64,000 bases of DNA, from positions 1-64,000 of the forward strand of contig WHVA01000529.1 of NCBI GenBank assembly GCA_015179125.1, in the 5' to 3' direction. This stretch comes from Gautieria morchelliformis (lineage: Eukaryota > Basidiomycota > Agaricomycetes > Gomphales > Gomphaceae). The notes beneath the pieces are model-generated. The model was not told the origin of the DNA, did not search any database, and saw only the letters and a program-made list of their open reading frames with translations. Shown here piece after piece: positions 20,755 to 32,825 of this stretch (position 1 is the stretch's first letter; each line of letters starts with the position of its first letter). Both the position numbers and the translations under genes were made by a program.

Positions 20755-23700
20755 TTAATATATTCCGATTTGCTCGTTGAGAATCTTCACTCTAGGACTA
20801 GGAAGTCCTTTAGTGAGGATATCTGCCAACATTTGTTCGGTTGGCAAATAAACGAGCTTGGCTTGTTGATTTTTGATTATATCTCGAAGGAAATATAACC
20901 TGATGTCGAAATGCTTGGTTCTCGTGTGTTGTTGGGTGCCATACGTGATGGCAATGGCTGATTGATTGTCTGAATAAACTTGGATGGGTCTGTTCAGTGG
21001 TTGGAATATTTCAGAAATAAAATGGCGCATCCAAAGAGCCTCTTTGCCCGCATGGGTCAGGGCGACGAATTCGGCTTCAGTTGATGAGAGGGCTACTATC
21101 GACTGTTTCTGGCAACTCCATGAAACAGTGCCTCCATCAATCTGAAATAAGTATGCCGAATACGAACGCCTATGACTCTGTGAACCCCAATCCGCATCTG
21201 AATACCCCATCAAGCCGTCTTGATTTCTTCCAAGTGTGAGCCTGTAATGCTTCGTGCCTTTCAAATATTTGAAGACACGTTTGACTGCATTCCAGTGTGT
21301 GCCACCTGGATTTTCAAGGAATTGCGAGAGTAATGACACCGCAAATGCAATGTCAGGTCGAGTGGCTACAGCCGCCCACATCAGTGATCCTATAGCTTGC
21401 CTGTATGGAAATTTCGACATGGCTTTCTTGCCTCTCTCTGTAGAAGGACATTGGTCTTTAGATAATTTTACGGCTGGATCAAGAGGCGTAGCATAAGTCT
21501 TTGCATCTTCGAGATTAAATTTTTTGATGATCTTCTCGATGTATGCAGGTTGTGAAATTGCAATGGTCTTCTTCAGCCAGTCTCTCTCGATTTTGAGATT
21601 CAATAGCCAATGAATCTCGCCTAGATCTTTCATACTGAAGACCTGAGCAAGATCTCGTTTGACTTCATCCAGGACTGATTGATTCTCAGCTGTGATGGTA
21701 AGGTCGTCCACAGCTGTTGCAATGATCACATGCCCCTTTTCGCCACGTCTATAAAATACAGCCCCGTCTGTGGCTGACGTAGTGAATCCTAACTTGTGGA
21801 ATTCACCACTTAGACGTTTGTACCATTCTCTTCCAGATTGCTTGAGGCCGTAGAGTGCTTTCTTCAAAAGTAGCACTTCGCCTTTGTCTCCTGACTCATA
21901 TCCATACGGCTGCTTCATGTAAATAGGTTCGGGCAACGTAGCATTGAGGTATGCATAGTCCACGTCCATTTGATGAATAGGCCAGTCATTCCTAGCAGCA
22001 ATGGCGCATATGATCCGTAGGGAGGATAACCGAGCAACAGGTGAGTATGTCTCATCATAGTCGATTCCAAACTTCTGCGTGAAGCCTTGGGCGACCATTC
22101 TCGATTTAGGTACTATTGGTTTCCCTTCTGGATTACGCTTCCAAAGGTAGACCCATTTGTTGCCGACAATATTGGCTCCAGGAGGTGGTTTGGCTCGTTC
22201 CCACACTCCCTTGTCGATTAGGGCCTCATACTCTTTGTCCATTGATTTCTTCCATATAGGATTATTCAGAGCTTCGTCTGCATTGCTAGGTTCAATTTGA
22301 CTCAAATCCGGCGCCTTGTTATTGTTTTGACCGTCGGTTAGAAACGCACTGATGGCACACTCATAGCTACTGATGCCATCAATCTCGGAGGATAATTCTT
22401 GGTCGAATAAAACTTCTTTATGGTCCTCAACGTCCTCGTAAACTAGCGTAGTCATATGTGCGCCAGCTTGTCTCTGGGTTTGAGATCTTGTTACGGGACC
22501 TGATGGGGCCGGCTGCACTTGTTGTTGACGGATCCTTTCGCTTCTCCTTATCGGTTCAGCTTCTCTAGGTCTGTCATCAACTCCCTGAATAGGTTGCAGC
22601 TTTTCAAGATATTCTTCCGGTGCACTTTCATCAATTTCTTCGATCTTTGCCTCTTCGCTGACTAAGCGACCGGGCACAGGCACTGATGCCGGAATGGCCT
22701 TCTTCTCTTCTTTAGACGTAGGTAGCTTGGATTCCTCAATAGAAATGATTGGGACTTTTCCCTTCTTCATCTCTGAATCAAACACAACGTTCCGCTCGAC
22801 AGAAACTTTGTGCGAGTCAGGCCAATAAACATAATGACCATGGCTCTGCGCAGAAATTCCTATCCACCGAGCTCTCTTGGCACGAGCTGCCAATTTATCT
22901 CCCTGAGTGATTTTAACGTAAATTTCAGTTCCCCACGCGTGAATGTCTTTGAGATTCGGTTTTTCATGGTGAATCATCTCGTAGGGCGTTTTATCTGGTA
23001 GAGCTCTTGTATGCGTCCTGTTCCTAAGATAATTGGCATGCTGTATCGCATAGCCCCATAATATCTTAGGAAGGCCTGATTCTAGCAGCATGGCACGAGT
23101 TCTCTCAGTGAGAGTTCGGTTCAGGCGTTCCGCAACACCATTGGACTCAGGTGTGTCGTGTACCGTCAACTGATGCTTCGTGCCTTGTTTGGCTAGATGC
23201 TGTTCGAATTCAGAGCTCGTATACTCGCCCCCTCGATCAGAAACAAGTGCCTTGATGTGCACATTTCTCTGTCGAAGCATTAAAGCTTCGTAGAGCTTGT
23301 ACTTTGAGAATGCTTCTGATTTGTTCGCCATGAGATAGATCACCGATTCTCTTGAGTAGTCATCGATAAAGGAGACATAATATGACTTCTTATCGATCGT
23401 GAGGTGTCTTGCAGGTCCCCAGACATCAGAATAAATTCTGTCACCGAATTTTGATGTTCGGTCTCTGGGTTCTCGAGGAAGAGGTTTGCGCGCAATCTTG
23501 GCCTGAATACACGCATCACAGACAATTCTATCGCCTGTGGAGCTCAGTTCAATGCCCAATATCATGCCATGATTTAATAGATGTTGTAGGGACTTCTGCG
23601 AGATGTGCCCCATCTTTTGATGAATTTCCATGGCAGATAAACACATATGGGCTTGAGCACTTGGTGACTGGAGGTCTAGTCGATATAAGCCATTGACCTT

Positions 23701-24997
23701 CGGTGCTTGCATCAATACTTTTCCAGCAGCATTAGATATTGTGCATTTCTGGCCACCGAGTCGAATGTCGTAGCCAGCATCATCGCACCGACCGATCGAG
23801 ACGAGGGTAGCAGCAATTTTGGGTGCATAGTATGTATCTTGCAACGTGACTTCTACTGTTCTATCTCCAACCTTATTGGATAATACGAGCAGTCCTGAGC
23901 CGAAGGCATCAAAGTACCTTTGTTGGCTGCTCGGATAGTCCTCGGCTGTGAGAATTGACAGTAGTTCCTCAATAAATTTTTGTGAGGAGTCATATGCGAT
24001 GTCGTTCCGGTGTCGAGTATGACTATAACTCCTGAGGATGTGCTCAAATTGAAATTAGAGCACTCGTCAAAATTGGTGAAGGCAAGATGCCCATCACCAC
24101 TTTCCTCAGAAGTAGACTCTTCTTCGGCAACATTCGCTTTTGCTTTACCCTTCTTCTTCTTCTTGCCTTTGGCTTTCTTCTTCTGACGTGGTCCTTGACC
24201 TTCTTTACCACCTCCTTTAGCCCAGCAATTTTCGATGGAATGTCCAGGCTTTTTGCAGTTGGTGCATACATGCGCCTTCTGCCCTTCTGGTCCTTTTTAG
24301 TAGATGAACCAATAAACACCTGCTCTTCTTGCGGGAGTGTCTTCTTCCTGTCATACTGAGCCTTTAGTACCCTAATAATATTATCAGGGACCAATGGCAT
24401 CCCGCATTCTTCAAGCGAAGTTGTAAGGGCATTCATGACTGCCTCATAGGATGGTGGAAGTGACGCAAGGATTATGTCCATGAATTCTTCTTCAGAAACT
24501 CTAGCTCCCATCTCATTAAGACGAGCATATAGGTCTTGGGCCTTGTCCAAGTGATCTCTCAAGTCTCCATCCTCAGGACATCTCATACTGCGGAGTTGTC
24601 TCTGCAGGCTGGTGAGGACCATCTTGGGCTTTTTGGTCATTTCATTGACCAGTGCATCCCAAGTCTCTTTTGCTGTCTTCTGCTTCTGTAGCATCAGGGC
24701 TAATGACTCTGACACTGAGACGATGATTTGGGTCTTGGCTTGTCCTTCTCTAGCAAGGTATCTCTCCAGCTTCTCCTCAGCCTTATCCATCTGAGTTTCC
24801 TCAGCTTCTGTTAGAATATGGCCTGGGGGCATGACTGGAGGATCAGGAGGTCGAGTGACTCTCCCTTCTACATGCTTGAGCAGATTTTTGGACTCGAAAT
24901 AGCTGATGAGAGTGGCTCGCCACAATGGCCAATTACTTCCATCAGTAGCAAGCTTCTCAACACCCAATAGCTTCTCAGAAGTGTCTCCGGGGCCCAT
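20755..24997 (-). pseudogene. Copia gag-pol coding region (fossil)
   Basis: Read on the minus strand the parts come in Copia order. First is a gag-like region starting MGPGDTSEKLLG with a zinc-knuckle CX2CX4HX4C-type stretch, then an aspartic protease (ILDTGTTSHMT). Integrase follows, with an HxxxGH..C..C finger and the D,D,E residues in FIDDYS, SDRGGEY and NGVAERLNR. Reverse transcriptase has QMDVDYAYLNA and AVDDL at the catalytic site, and RNase H has SDADWG, SSTEAEF and DNQSA. About two breaks interrupt it, so as read here it does not give one continuous polyprotein. Confidence 0.9.
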
Positions 24998-25002
24998 AAC
25001 CC

Positions 25003-25500
25003 TGTAGAGGACAGGAATTATAGGCAGTAGGTATGGACTTGTTATTCAAAAGAATAGACTAGAAATCAATTCACTCTCTCAGTGAATTTAGTGGTCACTA
25101 TAAATATATTATACACTACCTAGAAATCAATTCACTACAGAGCATTTCTAGGTCAATAAATGCAAAGACTACTAGACTAATTTACTTGCCTCTCTCAGTG
25201 AATTTAGTGGTCACTGAGAGAGGGGGAAATGTGTTCCACTGCGCATGTACTACTACCCGGCCCTTTAGCGCCCAAGAGCTCGCGCGTCGAAGTCATTTCA
25301 GACTCCGCTGGGTGCAGCCGCTTGTGAAAGTAGGAATAACAAGATGAAATAGAGGGATAAGGAATGAGTGGAAAATTTCGAAAATAACCAGAGAAATGGA
25401 TGCATAATACAAGAACAATGTGAGAAGAACTTGGAAGGCCACACAACAAATTGGATATATTATGCTTGATTTTGGTGCAGGAGCATAAATGCACCCAACA
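25003..25500 (-). repeat. Copia LTR (5' LTR of the element)
   Basis: Reads the same as 20244-20741 along its full 498 bp, by eye. Confidence 0.95.
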
Positions 25501-25505
25501 AGGTA

Positions 25506-26156
25506 TGGTCTTATTCTTATGGAACTTTGCCTTTTTGGGGCCTATTTGGGCTTGGTCCCTGACTGATTTGCTATTTCTTTCAGTCAAGCCCTGCAGCTAT
25601 TTGGTAAGGTTTTGCAATGCATATGTTGGATTTTCAAGCTAATGTTTTAGATTCTCTCCTTGGTTTTTGGCGTGCTCTGTGCTGTGCTAATCTCTGACCT
25701 TCCTAGAGCAGTTTGCGTGGTCAGTTGGTTGTATCGTGGACTGGCATACTCTACTGCATTGCAGTTTGATTCTGGACAGAGTTACAACTCCAGTGTGGTC
25801 TGTGGACTAGGATTGGTTTGGTGGTGCACATTGGAGTTAGGCGGTTTAAGTGGACATTGACCACCTTGCTGGTATCTGTAGTGGATTTGTTTGGTTGGGT
25901 GTTTGGTTGGATGGATTGTGCACTGGGAGCTTGCATTGCAGTTTGATTCTGGCCAGAGTTACAACTCTGTTAGCCAGTGTGGTCTGTGAACTGGGATTGG
26001 TTTGGTGCCACACATTGGATTTAGACGGTTTAGGTGGACATTGACTGCCTCCCTGGTATCCCCTATTGTTGGTCGTGAGCTACAGTCATTGTGAAAATGT
26101 GAGTATCCTTTATATATATATATTTTGGCTTGATTTGAAACTGACTGTAATCTAAG
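25506..26156 (+). repeat. Helitron A leader with introns and a ~180-bp duplication
   Basis: Intron-like stretches continue after the Copia insertion: GTATGGTCTTATTC..TTTCTTTCAG (to about 25582) and GTAAGGTTTTGC..GTTTTAG (about 25602-25648). Then two copies of an ~180-bp unit (about 25755-25930 and 25934-26080) share CATTGCAGTTTGATTCTGG, AGAGTTACAACTC and GATTGGTTTGGTG. The final intron, 26099-26156, splits the start codon of the replicase. Confidence 0.65.
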
Positions 26157-29100
26157 GGAACCCTCTACACCAGAGCGTGATATGCAGGAGGAGCGTGCTC
26201 TGGAGTGTCAGCGTCGGTTGCCAATGACGTCCCCTTCTGTGCGTCGTCGGGAGAGGGTTCTTGCTGCAGCTCAAGAACGTCTTCGAAATCCTGACCCTCC
26301 ACCTCCTCAGCCATTTCCTCGACCTCTACTCCCTCAGGACAATGCAATTCCTTGGCCTCCTGTGGCTGGACCTTCAAATGCCATTCCACCCGATCTAAGT
26401 CCTCGGGATGCTGTACGTGCCATACAAGAACAGTTAGCTGATATGCCTCTTGCACCTGTGCATCAAAGACAGGCCCAGGCAGCACCTCCTCCTCCTGTCC
26501 CTATAGGCTCTGCAGCTGTAGCTCTGTTGCGGGCCCAGGCTGCTAATCTCAATCCTATGCCTCTGCCACAACGAGGATGGCCACGACGACGTGCTCAGGC
26601 ATTGAATCCAAACCCTGAACCTCTCCCAGATCAAATGCCACTCCAGCAGCAGCCTGCACCACAACGACCTGTGCTTCCACAGCCTCCACATCCACCTGCT
26701 CATCCTCGGGCCCCTCCACTTCCACTGCCTCATCAGCCTGCTCCACAACAACCTGTGCCTCCTGTTGCCCCTGTGCCCCCTGTGCCTCCACACCCTCTGC
26801 ATCCACCTGCTGCTCCTCAGCCCCCTCCACTTCCACCGCCTCCACCAATGCCTTTAAGAAACCTTCCACTAGCACGTCGCCCTTTGATTGAACAACAGAT
26901 TGCACCTCATGACCTTGGTGCTATGGATGACAAATGTCCAAAATGTAAAGCATGGCATTGGAAGGCAGAGCGTCTGGCCGACTCTACCATTGCTGAGCCC
27001 AAATTTGGTATATGTTGCTCAAAGGGCCAGATACACCTTGAATTGTTGATGGAACCTCCAGAACCACTAAAGACTCTTTTGGCCAGCCAAGACAGGCATG
27101 GAAAACAGTTTAGGGAAAAGATTCGGAACTATAATGCTGCACTGGCATTTGTCTCTGTGGGAGTGAACATAGATGAAAATGTCGTGAATAGACCTGGGCC
27201 ATATGTCTTCAAAATTCAGGGAGGCCTCTATCATATTCATGGCGCTCTTCTTCCTACTCAGGGTCAGGATAGGCCACCCAGCTATGCGCAGCTCTACTTT
27301 TATGATCCAGCAGAGGCTTTGCGACGTAGGGAGGCCAATAACAGTTTTGATCCTTTGGATTCAGATGTTTTAAGTGACCTCCAGGAAATGATGCAGGCTC
27401 ACAATCCATTGGTTCCAATCTATCAGCAGGCGAGGGAAAGGCTTAGGAACCAGCCAGATAGGTTGACTGTGGAGGCCAGACTCACCTACAGAGCACATAC
27501 AGACCAGAGAAGATATAATATTCCTACAGTGGATGAGATTGCCATTGTGCTCCCTGGAGAAGGTGTGCCTGGAGGCACTAGAGACATTGTCATTCAGCTT
27601 AGAGGTGGAGAACTGCGACGAATTCAGGCCGAACATGCTTTGTATGCGCCACTACACTATGTCCTTCTCTTTCCCAGAGGTGAATCAGGCTGGGATTGGG
27701 ACATTCCACGGATAGACCAAGCTCTTCCACGACAAGGCCAGGAGGGGGAGGAGGAGGAGGACCCTTCAAGTGACAGGCGTGTGACCATGTCAAAATACTA
27801 TCGTTATCGTCTTTTTCCAAGGGAGGGTGAAGCTGAAACTCTCTTCCTGGCTGGCAAGCTCTTTCAGCAATACATTGTGGATGCTTGGGCAGCGACTGAA
27901 CAGCAGAAGCTAAATTGGATCAAATACCATCAACATGAGCTGCGAGCTGAGGTCTACAATCAGATGATTGATACATTTGGACCTGAGGACAATCAGGCCA
28001 ATCCAGATAACTTGGGACAAAAGGTCATCTTGCCTGCTACATTTACTGGGAGCGCCAGGGATATGAACGAGAATTTTCAAAATTCAATGGCAATCACTAG
28101 GAAGCATGGTCCAGCAGATGTCTTTGTGACAATGACAGCAAACCCCCAGTGGAAAGAAATCAAAGATGCTCTCAAGCCAGGCCAGACTCCCAGTGATCGT
28201 CCTGACTTGGTTGCAAGGGTTTTTCATCTCAAGAAGGAGCAATTGATCAAACGTATCATGAAGGATGGTATCCTTGGTCGCACAGTTGCACGTGTCCATG
28301 TGATCGAATTCCAGAAGCGGGGGCTCCCTCATATGCACCTTCTTATATGGTTTAAAGAGGAGGATAAGATCAGGACACCGGAAGCTGTGGATGCTTTGGT
28401 TTGGGCTGTCTTTCCTGATCAGCAAGAGCATCCAAGGCTCTACAAATTAGTTTGTGATCTAATGACTCATGGCCCCTGTGGACAAGCGCGTCCTCGGGCT
28501 TCTTGCATGACAGAGGGCAAGTGTTCCAAACATTTCCCAAAGGAATTTCGTGAGGTGACATCTGTCACTGAAGATGGCTATCCACAGTATCGCCGTCCTA
28601 ATGATGGCAGACAGCATAATGTCAGAGGCAACATCATGGACAACCGCGACGTGGTTCCCTATTGTCCCACCCTCCTCTTGGAATTTGAATGCCATATTAA
28701 TGTGGAACCTACTTTCAATGTGCGCTCTATCAAGTACATTCACAAGTATATGTACAAGGGGCCTGACAGGACCACAATGACCATTAATAAGGAGAGGGAT
28801 GAGGTTAAACAGTACCTCGATGCACGCTATGTCAGCTCACATGAAGGTGCTTGGAGACTGCTGGAATATAAAATGCATGTTCAGGTCCCTCCTGTCATGG
28901 CACTTCCAGTCCATTTGCCAGGCCAGCACAATGTGATATTTGATCCTCATATCGATCCCGGCATGGCTTTGCAGACGGCAGAGGATGCTAAGACCATGCT
29001 CATGGCCTATTTTGAAGCCAATAACAGATATCCTGAGGCACGTGAACTACTCTATGTGGAATTTCCTGAGCACTATGTTTGGAAAAAGCAAGCCAAGCGG

Positions 29101-31065
29101 TGGCAACCTCGCCAGCGGGGTTTCAGTCTCGGTCGCCTTCATTTTGCAAGTCCAGCCTCTGGAGAGCGCTTTTTCTTGCGAACCCTCCTTACAGTTGTCA
29201 GAGGCGCAACGTCATTTGAGGAGCTTAGATCATTTGATGGTGACCTTTGTCCTACTTACAAGGCTGCATGCCTGGCAAGGGGCCTGTTAGAAGATGATTC
29301 AGAGTGGACACAGTGTCTTCAGGAGGCTGCACATATACAAACAGGTTTCCAGCTCAGGAGGTTATTTGTCACTATTCTCCTTCGGTGTAACCCTGCTCGG
29401 CCTGCTCAAATCTGGGAGGAGTTTCGGGAGCGTATCTGTGATGACCTGGAGTATCAGCTTGAAAATAGGCATGGCATTCACCATCCTACCAATGATCAAA
29501 TCTATGACTTTGGTCTCTTTCTCATTGACAAGATCATACGTCAGGGGGGGAAGTCTCTGGATGAGTTCCCAGATATGCCACAGATAATGGGGCACTGGGA
29601 GGGATTGGTAGGGAACCGTTGGATAGCTGAGCAGCCGGACTATGACCCAGCTACAGAGCTGGAAAAAGCCGCCACCAATATTGACAAGCTTAATGCAGAA
29701 CAGAGGCGTGTCCATGATGAGATCCTCCATTCAGCCATAAATGGAGAGGGTCTTCTGTTCTTTGTCAATGGCCCTGGTGGTACAGGCAAAACTTTTACCT
29801 GGAACACCCTGGCTCATTCTATCAGAGGAAGGGGTCATATTGTCCTATGCATTGCATCTTCAGGAATTGCAGCATTGCTTCTGATTGGGGGCAGAACATC
29901 ACATGCTATGCTCAAGATTCCAATTCTGATTCATGAGGGTTCTCTATGTGACATCAAAAGAGGCTCACCATTGGCAGAACTTCTCAAGCAGGTCCATTTG
30001 ATCATATGGGATGAGGTGCCTATGCAGCATCGTCATGTAGTTGAAGCTGTCGACAGAACCTGCAGGGATGTCCTAGAGCGTCCAGATTGTCCATTTGGTG
30101 GTATTACTGTGGCTTGGGGTGGGGATTTCCAGCAAACTCTGCCTGTCGTTCCTCGAGGTAACAAGGAGGAGATCATGGGTGCTTCTATCCAAAGATCTCC
30201 TTTGTGGCATCATGTCAAGGTCCTCCATCTTACTCAAAATATGCGAGTCGACCCTCATGATCCCCAGAGTGAACAATTTGCTCAGTGGCTCTCTGATGTT
30301 GGTCAGGGAAAGGATCTCCCTTTGGACAATTCATTCACACTTCCTCAGCACATGATCTGTGGACCACAGGTGTCAGATCTCATTGCAGCTATCTATCCTA
30401 ACATTGGTACTGGGGAGGCACTCCAAGACAAATACTTTTTGGAACGTGCCATCCTTTGCCCTCGCAATATGGAAATGGATGAGATTAATGCTGAGGTGCT
30501 CAATGTATTCCCTGGGGAGGAGCGTCTCTATCCCAGTGCAGACTCAGTCAAAGGAAATGAAGATGGCAATGTGTATCCTGTGGAGTATCTCAACTCACTC
30601 AACATGGGTGGGCTTCCACCATCTCAACTCAGGCTTAAACCTGGAGTGGTACTCATGCTTCTTCAGAATATTGACCTTGGTCGTGGACTCTGCAATGGTA
30701 CAAGGTTGCGTCTCATCAATATGACCAACAGGGTACTCTTTGTGAGGATCATTTCAGGACCATTTTCAGGAGAGACTGCATTTATCCCTAGGATTACAAT
30801 GACACCCACCTCAGACCAATTGCCATTTGAGCTCCAGCATCGCCAGTTTCCTGTCAGGCTGGCCTTTGCCATGACTATCAACAAGTCTCAAGGGCAGTCT
30901 CTTGGCACGGTAGGCATAGACTTGCGATACGTGGTATTTTCACATGGACAGTTGTATGTTGCAGTGTCAAGAGGCACTAATTGGAACAGAGTCCATATTC
31001 TTTTAGGGGAGGGGAACAAAACTTCTAATATTGTATACAAAGAAGTGTTGCTGAAGCCTGATTAA
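26097..31065 (+). CDS. Helitron replicase/helicase (RepHel)
   Basis: This rolling-circle transposase is intact over about 1636 residues. I start it at a codon split by an intron: AT (26097-26098), GTGAGT..CTAAG (26099-26156), then GGAACCC, giving MEPSTPERDMQEERALE. The ATG at 26182 is in the same frame but is absent from copy B, whereas the split ATG is kept. A proline-rich N-terminus (residues ~30-240) leads to a CPKC..HW..CC finger (~259-285). The HUH endonuclease motif PHMHLL lies near 722 and the tyrosine pair in KYIHKYMYKG near 859. The PIF1-type helicase has Walker A GPGGTGKT (~1205), Walker B IIWDE (~1283), TQNMRV, and [21 protein letters not shown] (~1572 on). It should nick, unwind and transfer Helitron DNA in the nucleus, and could mobilise copy B. 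It may or may not serve the family-1 elements, whose 3' ends differ. Confidence 0.93.
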
Positions 31066-31163
31066 ATATGTATTTCCATTTGTATTTAATGTATGTAGTT
31101 GCATTTCACCAAATAATTCTTTGATTCTATTAACTACCCATGTGCAATGTTAACCCTAAATAA

Positions 31164-31193
31164 CCCAGTGCGAAGCACGGGTCTATTGGCTAG
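31164..31193 (+). repeat. Helitron 3' terminus 6 (family 2)
   Basis: CCCAGTGC-GAA-GCACGGG with a bulged base, then TCTATTGG and CTAG at 31190-31193. Different stem and tail from family 1, but the same GAA loop and CTAG end. Confidence 0.92.
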
Positions 31194-31399
31194 TAGTATA
31201 AAGATGGGTGAGGTTTTACGTAATCCTGACTAAGATGCAAACAAACCATGCATCCTGACTAAGATGCTGCGCACGACACGCGTTCTCTCCCTCTGCCATC
31301 ATCACGCTCTCCCACCATCCTCCCACCATGCTTCTTTCACATCTATTTCTGTCTCAGGCATGTTCTCACCTCCTGGATCAATTGACTGACCCTGATGAG

Positions 31400-32275
31400 G
31401 CATGCAGAAGCTTTTAATTCACTGGTGTGTCTCTCATTTAATTTTCGCTTTTTTAGCTCATTTTTGGCCCCTTTTTAGGCCAGATTACACCTCTCAGCTC
31501 CTCTTCACTCTACCTGTGGGTGTCTGCCTGCATTCTGGTGAGCATCCTGGCCCAATTTTCGCTTTTTTGGATGGTTTGCTCATGCCAACAGCTCTGCAGT
31601 GCCTTGAGTATGTTTTTCTCTTTTATTTTCGCTTTTTAAGGCTTATTTTGGCTTATCTTATGCCAGATCTACCCTCTCAGCCTCATATCTCTTAGGTATG
31701 ATCTCATGCTCAGAGAAATTTCCTTTTTCTGTGTTAATTTTCGCTTTTTTGACCCATTTTTTCCCCTTTTCAGGCCAGATTACTCCTCTCAGCTCCTCTT
31801 CACTCTACCTATGGGTGTCTTTCTGCATTCTGGTGAGCATCCTGCCCTCATTTTCGCTTTTTTGGATGGTTTGCTCATGCCAACAGCTCTGCAGTGCCTT
31901 GGGTATGTTTTTCTCTTTTATTTTCGCTTTTTAAGGCTTATTTTGGCCTATCTTATGCCAGATCTACCCTCTCAGCCTCATATCTCTTAGGTATGATTTC
32001 ATGCTCAGAGCAATTTCCCTTTTCTGTGTTAATTTTCGCTTTTTTGACCCATCTCCCCCCCTTTTCAGGCCATATTACACCTCTCAGCTCCTCTTCACTC
32101 TACCTGTGGGTGTCTGCCTGCATTCTGGTGAGCATCCTGCCCTTATTTTCGCTTTTTTGGGTGGTTTTCTCATGCTAGCAGCACTGCAGTGCCTTGGGTA
32201 TGTTTTTCTCTTTTGATTTTGCTTTTTAAAGTTTATTTGGCTTTTTTTTCAAGCTTACTTAGGTATGTTCCTATT
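31400..32275 (+). repeat. 296-bp tandem repeat made of GT-AG introns
   Basis: Three copies (starting about 31400, 31694 and 31990). Each contains three intron-like pieces: GTGAGCATCCTG..CCAACAG (about 54 nt), GTATGTTTTTCTC..ATGCCAG (about 59 nt) and GTATGATTTCATGC..CTTTTCAG (about 78 nt). The exons between are of about 16, 29 and 59 nt (CTCTGCAGTGCCTTGG is the 16-nt one). All nine introns carry ATTTTCGCTTTTT. Donor and acceptor bases are conserved while the repeat drifts elsewhere. Confidence 0.75.
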
Positions 32276-32454
32276 CTCATAGCAATTTTCCTTTTTGGCA
32301 CCAATTTTGGGTTTGACCATAACTGATCAGTTTGCTAATTCTTTTGGTCCCAGCTATTCAGTATGGTTTTGCCATTTGTATGTTGTATTTGTTGACTTGG
32401 CCATTAGTTTCCCTCCTTGGTTTTTGCTGGGCTCTGTGCAGTGCTAATCTCTCT

Positions 32455-32825
32455 GTCCTGCCTAGAGTGATTGAGGGGGTTGGTTGGTTGGATTGTGTGC
32501 AGTTTGATTCTGGCCAGAGTTACAACTCCAGTGTGGTCTGTGGACTAGGATTGGTTTGGTGGTGCACATTGGATTTAGGCGGATTAACCACCTCACTGGT
32601 ATCTGTGGTGGATTTGTTTGGTTGGGTGGTCGGTTGGTTGGATTGTGCAATGGGAGCTTGCATTGCAGTTTGATTCCGGCCAGAGTTACAACTCTGATAG
32701 CCAGTGTGGTCTGTGAACTGGGATTGGTTTGGTGCCACACATTGGATTTAGACGGTTTAGGTGGACATTGACTGCCTCCCTGGTATCCCCTATTGTTGGT
32801 CATGAGCTACAGTCATTGTGAAAAT
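32455..32825 (+). repeat. ~180-bp leader duplication in Helitron B
   Basis: Same pair of units as at 25755-26080: TTTGATTCTGGCCAGAGTTA and TTTGATTCCGGCCAGAGTTA (near 32502 and 32668), each followed by GATTGGTTTGGTG. Ends at the split start codon AT (32824-32825). Confidence 0.75.

Larger units (their letters stand above)
20244..25500 (-). mobile_element. Ty1/Copia retrotransposon, nearly whole, recent
   Basis: 5257 bp between AGGTA target duplications (20239-20243 and 25501-25505), lying on the minus strand. It has two 498-bp LTRs that read as identical, a purine-rich tract (AAGCTTGAGGGGGCG on the minus strand) beside the 3' LTR, and a primer-binding site GGTTATGGGCCCC beside the 5' LTR of the type that pairs with an internal initiator-tRNA stretch in Drosophila copia. 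The coding region has about two breaks. Identical LTRs imply a very young insertion. It sits in the leader of Helitron A. Confidence 0.95.
18554..31193 (+). mobile_element. Autonomous Helitron A (family 2), heavily invaded
   Basis: Presumed start TCTATAGTATAAAG right after terminus 5; 3' end at 31190-31193. It carries the intact replicase/helicase gene at 26097-31065. Its 5' portion is a patchwork: an intron-rich leader (18960-19340), an LTR fragment, scraps of other Helitrons (19767-20165), then a 5.26-kb Copia insertion. A cleaner leader is seen in its sister at 31194. The 5' end assignment is therefore less certain than the 3' end. Confidence 0.65.

Noticed and set aside
26434-26905. Minus-strand frames opposite the Helitron replicase N-terminus
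   Set aside because: Shadows of the proline-rich coding region; Val/Glu-rich repeats mirror CCT/CCA codons.
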